From Rhabdothermincola salaria (GTDB lineage Bacteria; Actinomycetota; Acidimicrobiia; Acidimicrobiales; Acidimicrobilacustridaceae), in the NCBI RefSeq assembly GCF_021246445.1, contig NZ_JAJQXW010000005.1:62001-126000 (forward strand): a DNA stretch of 64,000 bases. Direction: 5' to 3'. The notes under the pieces are model-generated. The model saw only the letters and a list, made by a program, of their open reading frames with translations. It was not told where the DNA came from and did not search any database. How positions within the stretch are numbered: the stretch's first letter is position 1; the number at the start of each line of letters is the position of its first letter. A program made the position numbers and the translations under genes. This document shows, piece after piece, positions 26,623-37,760 of the stretch.

Positions 26623-26643
26623 TTAGCGATGCTATCCGTTAGC
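26623..26643. promoter_or_regulatory. Candidate MarR operator
   Basis: TAGC (26624-26627), GCTA (26631-26634) and TAGC (26640-26643) alternate so that each neighbouring pair forms an inverted repeat. On the - strand the same bases read TAACGGATAGCAT...TAACGT, which offers TAGCAT or TAACGT as the -10 of the marR-MFS operon. A repressor bound here would cover the promoter. Confidence 0.5.
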
Positions 26644-26735
26644 ACTGCTTCGGAAAACCTCCGCCGCGAACCTGTCGGACTTGTGCGTCGACAGGTGGCG
26701 CCTTTCTCCGACAGGCTGGGTCCCGGGGGTGGCGG

Positions 26736-26741
26736 TAAGGT
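26736..26741 (+). promoter_or_regulatory. -10-like hexamer TAAGGT for the dehydrogenase gene
   Basis: TAAGGT is 8 bases before the GTG at 26750, the distance seen for folD. The AAGG part could also serve as a weak ribosome-binding site, so leaderless and leadered reading cannot be separated here. Confidence 0.35.
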
Positions 26742-26749
26742 CCGAGATC

Positions 26750-27691
26750 GTGCTCACCGTGCTCAGCCAGGTCGGCGACGCCGATCGACTCGGCCTCGAC
26801 CCCGCACTCGCCGATCGGGTCCGAGTGGTGCCCATCCCCATCGAGGGGGAGCTCGAGGAGGGCGTCACCGGCGAGGTGCTGCTCAGCCGTCCCGCCGCCG
26901 TGCCCAACTTCGCCCATGTCGTCGAGAGGGGCGTGCGGTGGGTCCACCTCATCGGCACCGGCATCGACGAGTTCCCGCTGCACCTGATGGGCTCGGACCT
27001 GGTGCTCACCAATTCACGGGGCATGAGCGCCGTCCCCATCTCCGAGTGGGTCGTGTCCACCATGCTGGCGTTCGAGAAGCGACTGCCCGACGTCTGGATC
27101 CACGAGCCGCCGGCGCAGTGGAACATGCCCGCCGCTCCGCTCGGGACCCTCCACGGGCGCCGGGTGGGGCTCGTCGGCCTGGGGGGCATCGGTACGGCCA
27201 TCGCCGAACGCCTGGTGCCGTTCGGGTGCGAGGTGCGGGCGCTGCGCCGCAGCGACCGTCCCAGCCCGGTGGCGGGGGTCGAGCTCGTGGCCGACATCGA
27301 TGCGCTCGTCGACGAGTGCCACCACGTGGTCCTGGTGGCACCGCTCACCGAGGCCACCCGTGGCCTGATCGACGCTCGGGTGCTGGCGGAGATGCTCCCC
27401 GGTGTGCACCTCGTGAACGTGGCTCGGGGGCCCCTCGTCGACCAGGATGCGCTGCGTGACGCCCTCGACCGGGGGCACGTCGCCTGCGCCAGCATCGACG
27501 CCCCCGATCCCGAACCGCTTCCCGAGGGGCACTGGATGTACTCCCACCCGCGGGTGCGGCTCAGCCCCCACGTGTCGTGGAACTGGCCGGGGGCCGGCGC
27601 CGACCTCTACCGGGCCTTCCGCGAGAACCTGGCGCGCCACCTCGCCGGCGAACCGCTCGAGAACGTCATCGATCCGTCTGTCGGCTACTGA
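26750..27691 (+). CDS. D-isomer-specific 2-hydroxyacid dehydrogenase
   Basis: A 313-residue NAD(P)-dependent dehydrogenase. GLVGLGGIGTAIAERL is the Rossmann dinucleotide loop. The catalytic triad is complete: Arg in NVARGPLVDQDAL, Glu in DPEPLPEGH and His in LSPHVSW. The normal LDVF motif before the Glu is replaced by ASIDAPD. Substrate could be a 2-oxo/2-hydroxy acid such as glyoxylate or phosphoglycerate-like compounds, not determinable. The start is taken at GTG 26750 because of the upstream TAAGGT; an earlier in-frame GTG at 26729 is possible. Confidence 0.85.
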   Translation: MLTVLSQVGDADRLGLDPALADRVRVVPIPIEGELEEGVTGEVLLSRPAAVPNFAHVVERGVRWVHLIGTGIDEFPLHLMGSDLVLTNSRGMSAVPISEWVVSTMLAFEKRLPDVWIHEPPAQWNMPAAPLGTLHGRRVGLVGLGGIGTAIAERLVPFGCEVRALRRSDRPSPVAGVELVADIDALVDECHHVVLVAPLTEATRGLIDARVLAEMLPGVHLVNVARGPLVDQDALRDALDRGHVACASIDAPDPEPLPEGHWMYSHPRVRLSPHVSWNWPGAGADLYRAFRENLARHLAGEPLENVIDPSVGY

Positions 27692-27693
27692 CG

Positions 27694-28290
27694 GTGGTGC
27701 CGCCCGAGGTCGCCGGGCCCGCACCCGGCGACGAGTTGCCGCACGAGCCGTCGGGCGCCGCCACCTTCGTCGAGGGCTGGTCGTTCGTGGCCGGGCCGTC
27801 GCCGGTGGCACCGGCGATCGAGGTGGAGCTGGGCCTTCGCCCCACGTTGGGCGACGCCTGGTTCACGGCCCGCCTGACCGGCCCCGACGACCGCATCGTG
27901 GTGATCGTGGACCATGCGTTGGAGGCGCCACGCGGTCCGCACCTCGAGGTGCGGGCACCGGGCCTCTGGGCCGACCACGTCGTCGAGGAGCGGTTGCGGC
28001 GCTGGAGCCTCGGCGCCGAGGCGTTCGGGGTGGCCCTGGCCTTGGCCGAGGTGTCCGGGGCCGACCTGTTGGACCCCTCGCTGCGGGGTGAGCGGGTGCC
28101 GGTGGGCTGGGAGCTCGAGTGGGAGAACGACGAGGACCCCCGATGGGTGGGCGGCACCGCCGGCGAGCGGCGCTACGCGGCGGCGTGCGCCGTCACGGGG
28201 GAGGTGCTCGTCGGCCACGACCGCTACGAGGTCGACGCGATCGGGCACCGGTCCCACCGATGGGGACCGGTGCCCGGGAGCACCGACTGA
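27694..28290 (+). CDS. Conserved hypothetical protein, possibly AttH/CrtC lipocalin-like
   Basis: A 198-residue protein beginning just after the dehydrogenase stop (GTG at 27694 or 27697). It is mostly beta-strand-like, with LGDAWFTARLTGPDDRIVVI and LEVRAPGLWADHVVEERLRRW in the middle. Near the end, YEVDAIGHRSHRWGPVPGS resembles the Gx-RDHSWG strand of CrtC/AttH-type lipocalin-like proteins. That likeness is short and the assignment is tentative. Close spacing suggests co-transcription with the 2-hydroxyacid dehydrogenase. Confidence 0.6.
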   Translation: MVPPEVAGPAPGDELPHEPSGAATFVEGWSFVAGPSPVAPAIEVELGLRPTLGDAWFTARLTGPDDRIVVIVDHALEAPRGPHLEVRAPGLWADHVVEERLRRWSLGAEAFGVALALAEVSGADLLDPSLRGERVPVGWELEWENDEDPRWVGGTAGERRYAAACAVTGEVLVGHDRYEVDAIGHRSHRWGPVPGSTD

Positions 28291-28311
28291 ACGTCGGACA
28301 GGACCCACTCG

Positions 28312-29736
28312 TCAGTGGCCTCCGCCGGCCACCTCCACGCCGCCGGCGTTGAACAGGCCGATCGCACCCTTGCCCACGTTGGAGAACTTGTGGGTGACGA
28401 ACGGGTACAGGCCGTCCTCGGCCAGCGTGAACTCCACGAACCCACCCTGGGCCGGTTGCAGATCGAGCGCCTGGGACCCGCCCTGCGTCGGGTTGCCGGG
28501 CTGGAGCAGGTAGGCGCCCTCCTTGAAGACGGTGTCGAAGATCAAGCCCACGACGTGGAAGCTCGAGTTCTCGCTGGGGCCGGCGTCGAGCACCCACACT
28601 CGGATGCGCTGGTCCGCCTCCACGGCGATCGGGTGATCCAGGTACTGGTTCACGTAGCCGTTGAAGACCACGGCGTCCCACGCGTCGTCCTGCATCTTGG
28701 CCAGGCTGCCCGGTTCACCATCGGGGCCCAGGTAGAACTCCGACTGCACCATGACGAGCTCGTGGTCCACCGCCGGGAGGTTCGGTGGGTCGATGACGAT
28801 CGCCCCGAACATGCCGTTGCCGATGTGGTGCAGCGCCGGTGCCGTGCCGCAGTGGTACATGAAGATCCCGGCGTACTCGGCCCTGTACTGGTAGACGAGC
28901 GACTCTCCCGGGGCGATGGTGCGCATTTCGTCGTTCCACGCCACCTTGCTGGAGTGGAAGTCGATGGAGTGGCCGATCTCGCCGTCGTTCACCAGCGTCA
29001 CGGTGAACAGGTCGCCGACCTTGCCACGGAGCATCGGGCCGGGGACCTGGTCGTCGAAGGTCCACAGCTCCTGGGTGACGCCGGGGGCCACCTCCATCAC
29101 CGTCTCGGTGGCCCGCATGGTGATGGTGTGCTCGGTGCCACCCGGGGCCGGCGCCAGGTTCGGGTCGTAGGGGGTGAACTCCACCGGCGTGGTCGCCGAG
29201 AAGTCGATGCTGGCCGCGTCGGCACTGTTGGCCTCACCCGCCGATGCGTCCACCCCGGAGCCGCCGGTGACCACGATGTCCATGGTCATGCCCGCGTCCC
29301 GGTGTCCTGGCACGGTGCACCAGGCCTCGGTGTCGGCCTCGACCACGCCGAGGCTGACGGTCTCGCGCTCGCCGGGCTCGAGCATGGCGGTGCCGACCCC
29401 GCCGGCGAGCACGAGGTCGTGGGGCATGGCCCCGGAGTTGGTGACGTTCACCATCACCTCGGTGCCGGCCGGGACCTCGATGCTGGAGGGCTTCACCCAG
29501 AGATCGCCGAGCTCCACGTCGATGGTCTCGGAGCCTCCGGCCGCCGAGCCGGTGCCGTTGCTCTCGTCGATGGCGCGCAGGCCGAGACCCACCCCGACCA
29601 CGCTCACGATGAGCGCCATGGCGGCGAAGCCCGCCACGAGCACGCTGATGGTGCCACCCCTGCGCTCGTCACTGTCGACCCGTCGCTCGAGGTTCTCGAG
29701 TCGGCCCTCGGAATAGTCCTGTAGTGGCTCACTCAT
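28312..29736 (-). CDS. Membrane-anchored cupredoxin fused to a nitrite-reductase-like multicopper protein
   Basis: A 474-residue protein. Residues about 29-51 form one membrane helix, so the rest is outside the membrane. Residues 70-157 are a plastocyanin-like domain with a full type-1 copper set (His106, Cys140, His145, Met150). Residues 200-470 are a two-cupredoxin unit like copper nitrite reductase: type-1 ligands His256, Cys296, His304, Met309 and type-2 ligands His261, His295, His449, plus the catalytic Asp259. The second catalytic residue of NirK, His255 in Alcaligenes, aligns with Ile399. Nitrite reduction is therefore uncertain; an oxidase or altered reductase role is possible. The fused domain could supply electrons. 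Confidence 0.85.
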   Translation of the reverse strand: MSEPLQDYSEGRLENLERRVDSDERRGGTISVLVAGFAAMALIVSVVGVGLGLRAIDESNGTGSAAGGSETIDVELGDLWVKPSSIEVPAGTEVMVNVTNSGAMPHDLVLAGGVGTAMLEPGERETVSLGVVEADTEAWCTVPGHRDAGMTMDIVVTGGSGVDASAGEANSADAASIDFSATTPVEFTPYDPNLAPAPGGTEHTITMRATETVMEVAPGVTQELWTFDDQVPGPMLRGKVGDLFTVTLVNDGEIGHSIDFHSSKVAWNDEMRTIAPGESLVYQYRAEYAGIFMYHCGTAPALHHIGNGMFGAIVIDPPNLPAVDHELVMVQSEFYLGPDGEPGSLAKMQDDAWDAVVFNGYVNQYLDHPIAVEADQRIRVWVLDAGPSENSSFHVVGLIFDTVFKEGAYLLQPGNPTQGGSQALDLQPAQGGFVEFTLAEDGLYPFVTHKFSNVGKGAIGLFNAGGVEVAGGGH

Positions 29737-29819
29737 GGATATGAGTGTGAGCCGGCCGCCCGGTGCGGCGAAGGGTAGGCAGGACCCCTCCGAGGGGCCG
29801 AAGGTCCCGAGAACGCGGA

Positions 29820-29845
29820 CGAGCCGGGCCCTCGGGCCCGGCTCG
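29820..29845 (-). terminator. Terminator hairpin of the sdhCAB operon
   Basis: CGAGCCGGGCC (29820-29830) and GGCCCGGCTCG (29835-29845) form a perfect 11-bp stem with a 4-base loop, 42 bases past the sdhB stop. It separates sdh from the copper-protein gene on the same strand. Confidence 0.65.
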
Positions 29846-29886
29846 GTCTCGTCGTCGATGGGGGCCGGCCGGCAGCCGGCGAAGGC

Positions 29887-30651
29887 TCAGACCTGCTGGC
29901 CGAGCAGCTTGCGGTTCTTGAGCTTCGACTTCAGGAAGTCACGGTTCATCAGAGCGATGAAGTCGATCGGGATCTCCTTGGGGCACGCTTCCTGGCACTC
30001 GCCGTAGTTGGTGCACGAGCCGAAGAAGGCCTCCATGGTCTCGACCATGTCCTCGGTGCGCTTCCAGCGTTCGGCCTGGCCCTGGGGCAGCAGGTTCAGG
30101 TGGGCCAGCTTGGCCGAGGTGAACAGCTGGCCGGCGCCGTTGGGGCAGGCGGCGACGCAGGCCCCGCAGCCGATGCAGGCGGCGGCGTCCATGGCGGTGT
30201 CGACCGCCGGCTTCGGGATGAGCATCTCGTTGGCGTCCTGCGCCGCCCCCGTGTCGGCCGAGATGAAGCCACCCGACTCGATGATGGCGTCGAAGGCGCT
30301 GCGGTCGACCATGAGGTCGCGGATGACCGGGAAGGCCGCGGCGCGGAACGGTTCGATGGTGACGGTCTCGCCATCGCGGAACTTGCGCATGTGCAGCTGG
30401 CAGGTGGCGGTGCCCTTCTGGGGGCCGTGGGCCTGGCCGTTGATCATGAGCCCGCAGGTGCCGCAGATGCCTTCACGGCAGTCACTGTCGAAGGTGATGG
30501 GCTCGTGCCCGGCTTCGATGAGGTTCTCGTTGACGACGTCGAGCATCTCGAGGAAGGACATCTCGTCCTTCACGTCGCTGGCCTGGTAGGTCTCGAAGTG
30601 GCCGGCGTCGTTCGGGCCGTCCTGGCGCCAGACCTTGAGGGTGAGGTTCAC
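29887..30651 (-). CDS. sdhB: Succinate dehydrogenase iron-sulfur subunit
   Basis: A 254-residue subunit that carries electrons from FAD to the membrane quinone site. The [2Fe-2S] cysteines are in [18 protein letters not shown] and TATC. The [4Fe-4S] site is [12 protein letters not shown] and the [3Fe-4S] site is [17 protein letters not shown]. The GTG start at 30651 gives a normal N-terminus (NLTLKVWRQ). It is the last gene of sdhCAB, 38 bases after sdhA. Confidence 0.96.
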   Translation of the reverse strand: MNLTLKVWRQDGPNDAGHFETYQASDVKDEMSFLEMLDVVNENLIEAGHEPITFDSDCREGICGTCGLMINGQAHGPQKGTATCQLHMRKFRDGETVTIEPFRAAAFPVIRDLMVDRSAFDAIIESGGFISADTGAAQDANEMLIPKPAVDTAMDAAACIGCGACVAACPNGAGQLFTSAKLAHLNLLPQGQAERWKRTEDMVETMEAFFGSCTNYGECQEACPKEIPIDFIALMNRDFLKSKLKNRKLLGQQV

Positions 30652-30689
30652 GTGTTCTGCTCCCGAGGATCTTCAGGTGTCGGCCGCGG

Positions 30690-32615
<1,926 letters not shown>

Positions 32616-32625
32616 TGGGCCTCCC

Positions 32626-33402
32626 TCACCCGACCACGCCGGTCAGCACGGCGATCGGGAACGAGATGTTGGCGCCGGCGACGATGACGGCGAAGCCGAT
32701 CGCGAAGCCCCGGCGCAGCGGGTTGTGGCGGGGGTTGAACTTGGCGCTCATGGTGCCCAGGGTCTGGAAGAGGCTCCAGGAGCCGTGGTACAGGTGCACG
32801 CCGAGGGCGAGGTTGCCGACGATGTAGATGAGGGCGACGGGCCAGCGCTCGAGGCTGAAGACGACGTTGTCGTAGACCTCGCCGTAGACGAACTCGCCGT
32901 TGACGGCGTCGACGCCCCAGGTGAGGTCGGCCAGGTGCCAGAAGAGGAAGAGCAGCACGATGACGCCGGTCCAGCGCATCGAGCGGTTGGCCCAGTTCAC
33001 CGCGATGTAGTCGCGCTTGGACTGGTAGGCCACCGGGCGAGCCTTGCGGTTCAACATGGTGAGGCTGTAGGCGGCGTGGATGTGCAGGGCGAAGGCGGCG
33101 ATGAGGCCCATGCGCAGGAGCCACAGGGCCCCGGTCTTGGGCAGCAGCGGGTAGGCCAGGCGGCGCAGGAACTCGCCGTAGGCGTTGAAGTCCTCGGCGC
33201 CGAAGTACATCTTGAGGTTGCCGACCATGTGGGCGAACACGAAGCCCATGAGCAGGATGCCGGTGATCGCCATCACCCACTTCTTGCCGATCGCCGACCG
33301 GTAGAGGTCGATCAGGGCGAAGCCGCCGCGACGCTGCTTGGGAGCGATCGGCGTGGAGGTGATGTCGGGCGAGAAACCGGACGGTTCCTTGGTTGCTGTC
33401 AC
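32626..33402 (-). CDS. sdhC: Succinate dehydrogenase cytochrome b subunit (type B, single anchor)
   Basis: A 258-residue membrane anchor with five helices and the histidines expected for two b hemes: [39 protein letters not shown] and [19 protein letters not shown]. No sdhD is present, as usual for this class, which reduces menaquinone. I place the start at GTG 33402, with AAAGG 7 bases upstream; a longer frame to 33489 is not preceded by a ribosome-binding site. A TAGCGT hexamer at 33500-33495 may be the operon promoter. The 187 bases up to the next gene hold nothing else recognisable. Confidence 0.94.
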   Translation of the reverse strand: MTATKEPSGFSPDITSTPIAPKQRRGGFALIDLYRSAIGKKWVMAITGILLMGFVFAHMVGNLKMYFGAEDFNAYGEFLRRLAYPLLPKTGALWLLRMGLIAAFALHIHAAYSLTMLNRKARPVAYQSKRDYIAVNWANRSMRWTGVIVLLFLFWHLADLTWGVDAVNGEFVYGEVYDNVVFSLERWPVALIYIVGNLALGVHLYHGSWSLFQTLGTMSAKFNPRHNPLRRGFAIGFAVIVAGANISFPIAVLTGVVG

Positions 33403-33589
33403 GAGCGGGCCTTTCGAACGTGAGCCGGTGACGGAGTGGACGAGGGCCGTGTCGCTCGGCGCGAGGAGAGCCTGGTCGCCTGCGAGCACGGTGAACGCTA
33501 CTCAGCGCCTCCGGGCGGTGGCGAACCGGCGACGCAGGTGGTGGTCGCGGAGGGTGTGGCGTCCGACGCCCGAGGTGGGCCCGGAGGGC

Positions 33590-35827
33590 TCACACGGGGA
33601 GGTGGACGTCGCGACGGTGACGACGGCGGACCTCCAGCCCGCCGGGGCCGGTGAGCACCACGTCGAGGACGAGGGACCGGGCGTCGTCGGGCACGTCGAG
33701 GCGGATCTCGCCGACCCGGGTGACGGTGTCGGCATCGACGTCGCCTTCCCAGCCCTGGCGCACGACGTCGGTGCCACCGGACCCCTCCCACGTGGCGGTG
33801 GTGCCGACCCGGAGCTCGGCCATCGGTCGGCGGTGGTCGTTGACCACGTGCACCTCGAGGCGGTGCCGTTGGCCCGGGGCGAGCGCCTCCGGCGGGCGGT
33901 CGACGACTGCGACGAGCGGTCGACAGGCCTCGACGAAGGCATCCCAGGCCGGCTTGGGCCGGCGGTGGTGGTCGAGGAGGGCGGCGGTGATGCCGGGGCC
34001 GGGGTCGGCCAGGGCGAAGGCGGCGAACCCACCGGTGGGGCGGTACTTCAGGCGTCGGAGCGCTTCGACGTGGGAGCGCACCAGCTCGGCCTGGTGGGCC
34101 CGAAGGGCCTCGGCCCACGCCTCGGACGTGGCGTGGCGCTCCGGTGGGGCCGCCGCCCGCGCCGGGCGGGGTTCGAGGCCGGATTCGGTGGCCAGGGCCG
34201 GCCAGTCGAGGTCGGGCCAGGGGCCGGCGGTGGCGAGGTGGGCGTCGTCGGGCGCCGGGGCCTGGGCGCCGAACTCGGCCACGAAGCGGCCCAGGCGGGG
34301 CCACCAGCGCAGTAGGCGGGGCAGGTCGTCGATGCCACCCCACCGCCAGCCGGCCCACAGGTGGGTGGAGGTCCCGGACAGCTGGGGCGGGTGGGGCCAC
34401 ACCCCGGAGTGGGCCACGACCGGTCGGCTGCCGTCGCTCTCGCGCAGCACGAGCGCCACGGACCGGTCGAGGACGGTGCGGTTCCAGGAGGGGAGGGCGT
34501 GGGCGGCGACGGTGCGGAGTCGCCGGCGCCGGGTGGCTCGGGGCCCCTCCGTCCGGGTCGTGGCGGGATCGCCCACCCAGGGCTCGTGGTGGGCGCACCA
34601 CACCGCGATCGACGGGTGGTGGGCGAGCAGGTCGACGGCGGCGCGGGCCAGGCGTCGGGCCGGGGCCTTGGCCGAGCGCTGCAGCCCCCACTGCAGGGGG
34701 AGGTCCTGCCACAGCAGGATCCCGGCGGCGTCGGCGGCGGCGTAGAGCTCGGGGCGGGCGACGTGGCCGTGCACCCGGAGCAGGTCGAGGCCGGCGTCGA
34801 CGGCCCGGTCGATGTCGGCGGCCACCTCCTCGGCGGTCGCCTCGGCCGGCAGCAGCCGGGTGGGCCCCACGGCGAGGCCCTTGAGGAAGAGGCGCTCGCC
34901 GTTGACCCGGCAGACGAAGTCGTCGAGGGAGACCTGGCGCAGGCCGGTCCTCCAGCTGCGGGCATCGCTCACCCGGTCGTCGAGCACCACCTCGACGGTG
35001 ACGTCGTAGAGGGGTTGGGCGCCGAGGGCTCGGGGCCACCAGAGCTCGGGTCGGGGGACGTCGACGGTCCACTCGACCCGGTTCTCGCCGGTGGCGAGGT
35101 CCTGGTCCCGTTCGACGACGATCGGCGCGTCGATGGTCGCGCCGGGCCCGGCGGTGGCGTCGATGCCGTCCGTGGCGGGGCGGATCGACGTGCGCAGGAC
35201 CACGCGGCGAGGCTCGGCCGTGTCGACGACGACGCGCAGGGCGAGGGTGGCCCTCTCGGCGTCGGCGCGAGGGCAGCGCAGCCGGCTGAAGCGCATCTGC
35301 ACCGGCCCGGTGCGGTGCAGGCGGACGGGTCGCCAGATGCCGCCGGGATCGTGCCCGGCGCCCATGAGCGCCGACCGCCCGAACGCACCGGTGAGGTCTC
35401 GGGTGAGCCCCGCTCCCACCTCCCCGCACGTCACCTCCAGGGCGAGGAGGTGGTCGTCGCGGCGTCGGAGGGTGTCGGTCACCTCGAACGCGTGGGGTTG
35501 CAGGTAGCCGGAGGTGTCGCCCAGGTAGGCGCCGTCGAGCCACACGTCGCTGGCGGCGAACACGCCGTCGAGCACGACGAACGAGCGGTGCTCGTCGTCG
35601 CCCCACGGGGCGGTGGGGGAGTCGGGGGTGCGGAACCGGGTGCGGTACAGGACCGGGCCGGACCGGTCGGCGAAGGCCGGCACCGACCGCCAGTGGCCCG
35701 GGACGGCGACTGCTTCCCACCCCGAGTCGTCGAGCTCGTCGTCGGCGATCCGCCGGCGCAGCTGGTCGTCGTCGGCGGGAGCGGCGCGCCAGGAGCCCGA
35801 GAGGTCGAGATCGGGTCCGGGCGCCAT
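33590..35827 (-). CDS. Glycoside hydrolase family 2 protein (beta-mannosidase-like)
   Basis: A 745-residue enzyme with the GH2 order: jelly-roll sugar-binding domain (LSGSWRAAPADDD start, later VWLDGAYLGDTSGY), immunoglobulin-like domain (about 230-350, ending VPRPELWWPRALGAQPLYDV), then the TIM barrel. The acid/base Glu is in IAVWCAHHEPW and the nucleophile Glu in RFVAEFGAQAP, matching the beta-mannosidase SEFGxQ form. There is no signal peptide, so it acts in the cytoplasm on imported oligosaccharides. The ATG at 35827 has TACCGT 8 bases upstream and no ribosome-binding site. A beta-galactosidase-like specificity is the alternative. Confidence 0.85.
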   Translation of the reverse strand: MAPGPDLDLSGSWRAAPADDDQLRRRIADDELDDSGWEAVAVPGHWRSVPAFADRSGPVLYRTRFRTPDSPTAPWGDDEHRSFVVLDGVFAASDVWLDGAYLGDTSGYLQPHAFEVTDTLRRRDDHLLALEVTCGEVGAGLTRDLTGAFGRSALMGAGHDPGGIWRPVRLHRTGPVQMRFSRLRCPRADAERATLALRVVVDTAEPRRVVLRTSIRPATDGIDATAGPGATIDAPIVVERDQDLATGENRVEWTVDVPRPELWWPRALGAQPLYDVTVEVVLDDRVSDARSWRTGLRQVSLDDFVCRVNGERLFLKGLAVGPTRLLPAEATAEEVAADIDRAVDAGLDLLRVHGHVARPELYAAADAAGILLWQDLPLQWGLQRSAKAPARRLARAAVDLLAHHPSIAVWCAHHEPWVGDPATTRTEGPRATRRRRLRTVAAHALPSWNRTVLDRSVALVLRESDGSRPVVAHSGVWPHPPQLSGTSTHLWAGWRWGGIDDLPRLLRWWPRLGRFVAEFGAQAPAPDDAHLATAGPWPDLDWPALATESGLEPRPARAAAPPERHATSEAWAEALRAHQAELVRSHVEALRRLKYRPTGGFAAFALADPGPGITAALLDHHRRPKPAWDAFVEACRPLVAVVDRPPEALAPGQRHRLEVHVVNDHRRPMAELRVGTTATWEGSGGTDVVRQGWEGDVDADTVTRVGEIRLDVPDDARSLVLDVVLTGPGGLEVRRRHRRDVHLPV

Positions 35828-35835
35828 GGCGGGCG

Positions 35836-35841
35836 ACGGTA
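35836..35841 (-). promoter_or_regulatory. -10-like hexamer TACCGT for the GH2 gene
   Basis: On the - strand TACCGT ends 8 bases before the ATG at 35827, the same hexamer and nearly the same distance as before dusB. The divergent MoxR gene instead has a TAGCGT at 35879-35884 and a normal leader with a GGAGGGGAGGAG ribosome-binding site. Confidence 0.4.
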
Positions 35842-35935
35842 CCCGCGCCGGACCCGCCGGAGCCCCGGAGCACAGCGGTAGCGTGACCGGCAGTGCGAAA
35901 CCCGGGCCGTCCGGCCGGGGAGGGGAGGAGCCACC

Positions 35936-37348
35936 ATGTCCGACTCGATCGACCGCCCCACCACGCTCGGTGCGCTGCGGGCCTCGGGCTGGGTGAGCCG
36001 TCCGGTCAAGGACGAGGTCCGGGTCAACGCCATCGAGCGCATCAAGGCCGGGGAGGCCCTCTTCCCAGGGGTGCTCGGCTACGAGGACACGGTCCTGCCC
36101 CAGCTCGAGAACGCCTTGCTGGCCGGGCACGACGTGATCTTCCTCGGCGAGCGGGGGCAGGCCAAGACCCGCATGATCCGCTCGCTCACCGGCCTGCTCG
36201 ACGAGTGGATGCCCATCGTCGCCGGGTCCGAGATCAACGACGACCCGTACGCCCCGGTGTCACGGCACGCCCGCGACCTGCTGGCCGAGCTGGGCGAGGA
36301 CACCCCGATCGAGTGGGTGCACCGTGACGACCGCTTCGGCGAGAAGCTGGCGACCCCGGACACGTCCATCGCCGACCTCATCGGCGAGGTCGACCCCATC
36401 AAGGTGGCCGAGGGCCGGTACCTCTCCGACGAGCTCACCCTCCACTACGGCCTGGTGCCGCGCACCAACCGGGGCATCTTCGCCATCAACGAGCTGCCCG
36501 ACCTCGCCGAGCGCATCCAGGTCGGCCTGCTCAACGTGCTCGAGGAGCGCGACGTGCAGGTGCGGGGCTACAAGGTGCGCCTCCCGGTCGACGTGATGCT
36601 CTTCGCGTCGGCGAACCCGGAGGACTACACCAACCGCGGGCGCATCATCACGCCCCTGAAGGACCGCTTCGGCGCCCAGATCCGCACCCACTACCCGCTC
36701 GACGTGCCCACCGAGGTCACCATCGCCCGCCAGGAGGTGCGCCCCCTCGAGGCTCCCGGGGTCGACGTGACCATCCCCGAGTACATGGCCGAGACGGTCG
36801 CCGAGCTGTCGCAGATGGCCCGGCAGAGCCCGCACGTGAACCAGCGCTCGGGCGTGTCGGTGCGCCTCACCGTGGCCAACATGGAGACGTTGGTCGCCAA
36901 CGCGGCCCGCCGCACCCTGGTCCACGGCGAGACCCAGGTGGTGCCCCGCGTGTCGGACCTCGAGGCCTTGGCGTCGTCCACCGCCGGCAAGCTCGAGATC
37001 GAGACCATCGAGGAGGGCCGCGACGAACAGGTCGTCGAGCACCTCCTGAAGGCCGCGGTGCTGTCGGTCTTCCGTGACCACGTGGCCATCGAGCAGCTCC
37101 GCTCGATCGTCGACGCCTTCGACGACGACCGCATCGTGCAGGCCGGCGAGGACGTGCTGGCGGCCGACTACGTCGACCTGCTCGACGACATCCCGGCGTT
37201 GCGCGAGCCGGTGCTGTCCCTGACGGGTGGCGACGACAGCCCGGCCGTGGTGGCCAGCGCCGTCGAGTTCCTGCTCGAGGGGCTCCACCTGTCCAAGCGC
37301 CTCAACAAGGACGCCGTCGGCGCCCGCGCCCAGTACCGCGCCCGGTAG
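35936..37348 (+). CDS. MoxR/ChlI-type AAA+ ATPase
   Basis: A 470-residue ATPase of the magnesium-chelatase-like group found in actinobacteria (mycobacterial Rv0958 type), which normally works with a VWA-domain partner. The P-loop is GERGQAKT (residues 71-78), with Ala in place of the last Gly of GxxxxGK. The Walker B region reads IFAINELPDL, Asn-Glu instead of Asp-Glu. Sensor-1 is in LFASANPEDYTNRGRIITPLKDRFG. The likely partner is the VWA protein starting at 40032 in the same direction. The pair may act as a metal-insertion or protein-remodelling machine; no cobalamin or chlorophyll genes are nearby. Confidence 0.87.
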   Translation: MSDSIDRPTTLGALRASGWVSRPVKDEVRVNAIERIKAGEALFPGVLGYEDTVLPQLENALLAGHDVIFLGERGQAKTRMIRSLTGLLDEWMPIVAGSEINDDPYAPVSRHARDLLAELGEDTPIEWVHRDDRFGEKLATPDTSIADLIGEVDPIKVAEGRYLSDELTLHYGLVPRTNRGIFAINELPDLAERIQVGLLNVLEERDVQVRGYKVRLPVDVMLFASANPEDYTNRGRIITPLKDRFGAQIRTHYPLDVPTEVTIARQEVRPLEAPGVDVTIPEYMAETVAELSQMARQSPHVNQRSGVSVRLTVANMETLVANAARRTLVHGETQVVPRVSDLEALASSTAGKLEIETIEEGRDEQVVEHLLKAAVLSVFRDHVAIEQLRSIVDAFDDDRIVQAGEDVLAADYVDLLDDIPALREPVLSLTGGDDSPAVVASAVEFLLEGLHLSKRLNKDAVGARAQYRAR

Positions 37349-37760
37349 CCATCTCTTCCCGACTCCTCGCGGGGCTCGGCGGGTCCTGCCCCGCGCCGGA
37401 ACCCTCCGTGCTCAGTCGCTCCAAGCGGCAGCTGCCGCGACACCACGTCGGTCGACGAGCTCGTCGTCGATCACGGGCGGCGGCCGCCGAGCCGCCGTCG
37501 CTCCTGTGCGCGCGGAGGAACCACGGTGCGGGTCACCCGCCGAGCCCCACTCGTCGTCGGGCTCGGCGGGTCCTGCCCCGCGCCGGAACTCACTCGGACC
37601 CCGACCTGCTGGTGGGAGGGCACTGGTGACAGGCGCAGGAGCGCCAGCGACGGAGCCTCAGATCGGTCCTGCGTTTCGGCGAAGCCGGCGAGGGGAGGCT
37701 TGCCGACCCGAGCTGAGTGTCACAGCCGGCGGAGGGAGGCTTGCCGACCGGAGCAAGATG
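37349..37760. repeat. Repeat-rich 412-base intergenic region
   Basis: No gene is supported here. A perfect 31-bp direct repeat occurs at 37372-37402 and 37559-37589 (187 bases apart). A second, imperfect pair of 40-bp units with 41-base period lies at 37684-37723 and 37725-37764, the latter running into the rpiA stop codon. A perfect 13-bp inverted repeat (37535-37547 and 37559-37571) can form a hairpin with an 11-base loop, usable as terminator between the convergent ATPase and rpiA genes. Confidence 0.7.

Noticed and set aside
27006-27811. Open frames on the - strand opposite the 2-hydroxyacid dehydrogenase
   Set aside because: Shadow frames: the + strand frame has the complete Rossmann and catalytic motifs.
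29737-29886. A riboswitch or small RNA between sdhB and the copper-protein gene
   Set aside because: Only a simple terminator hairpin and poor -10-like hexamers are visible; no conserved structured-RNA motif.
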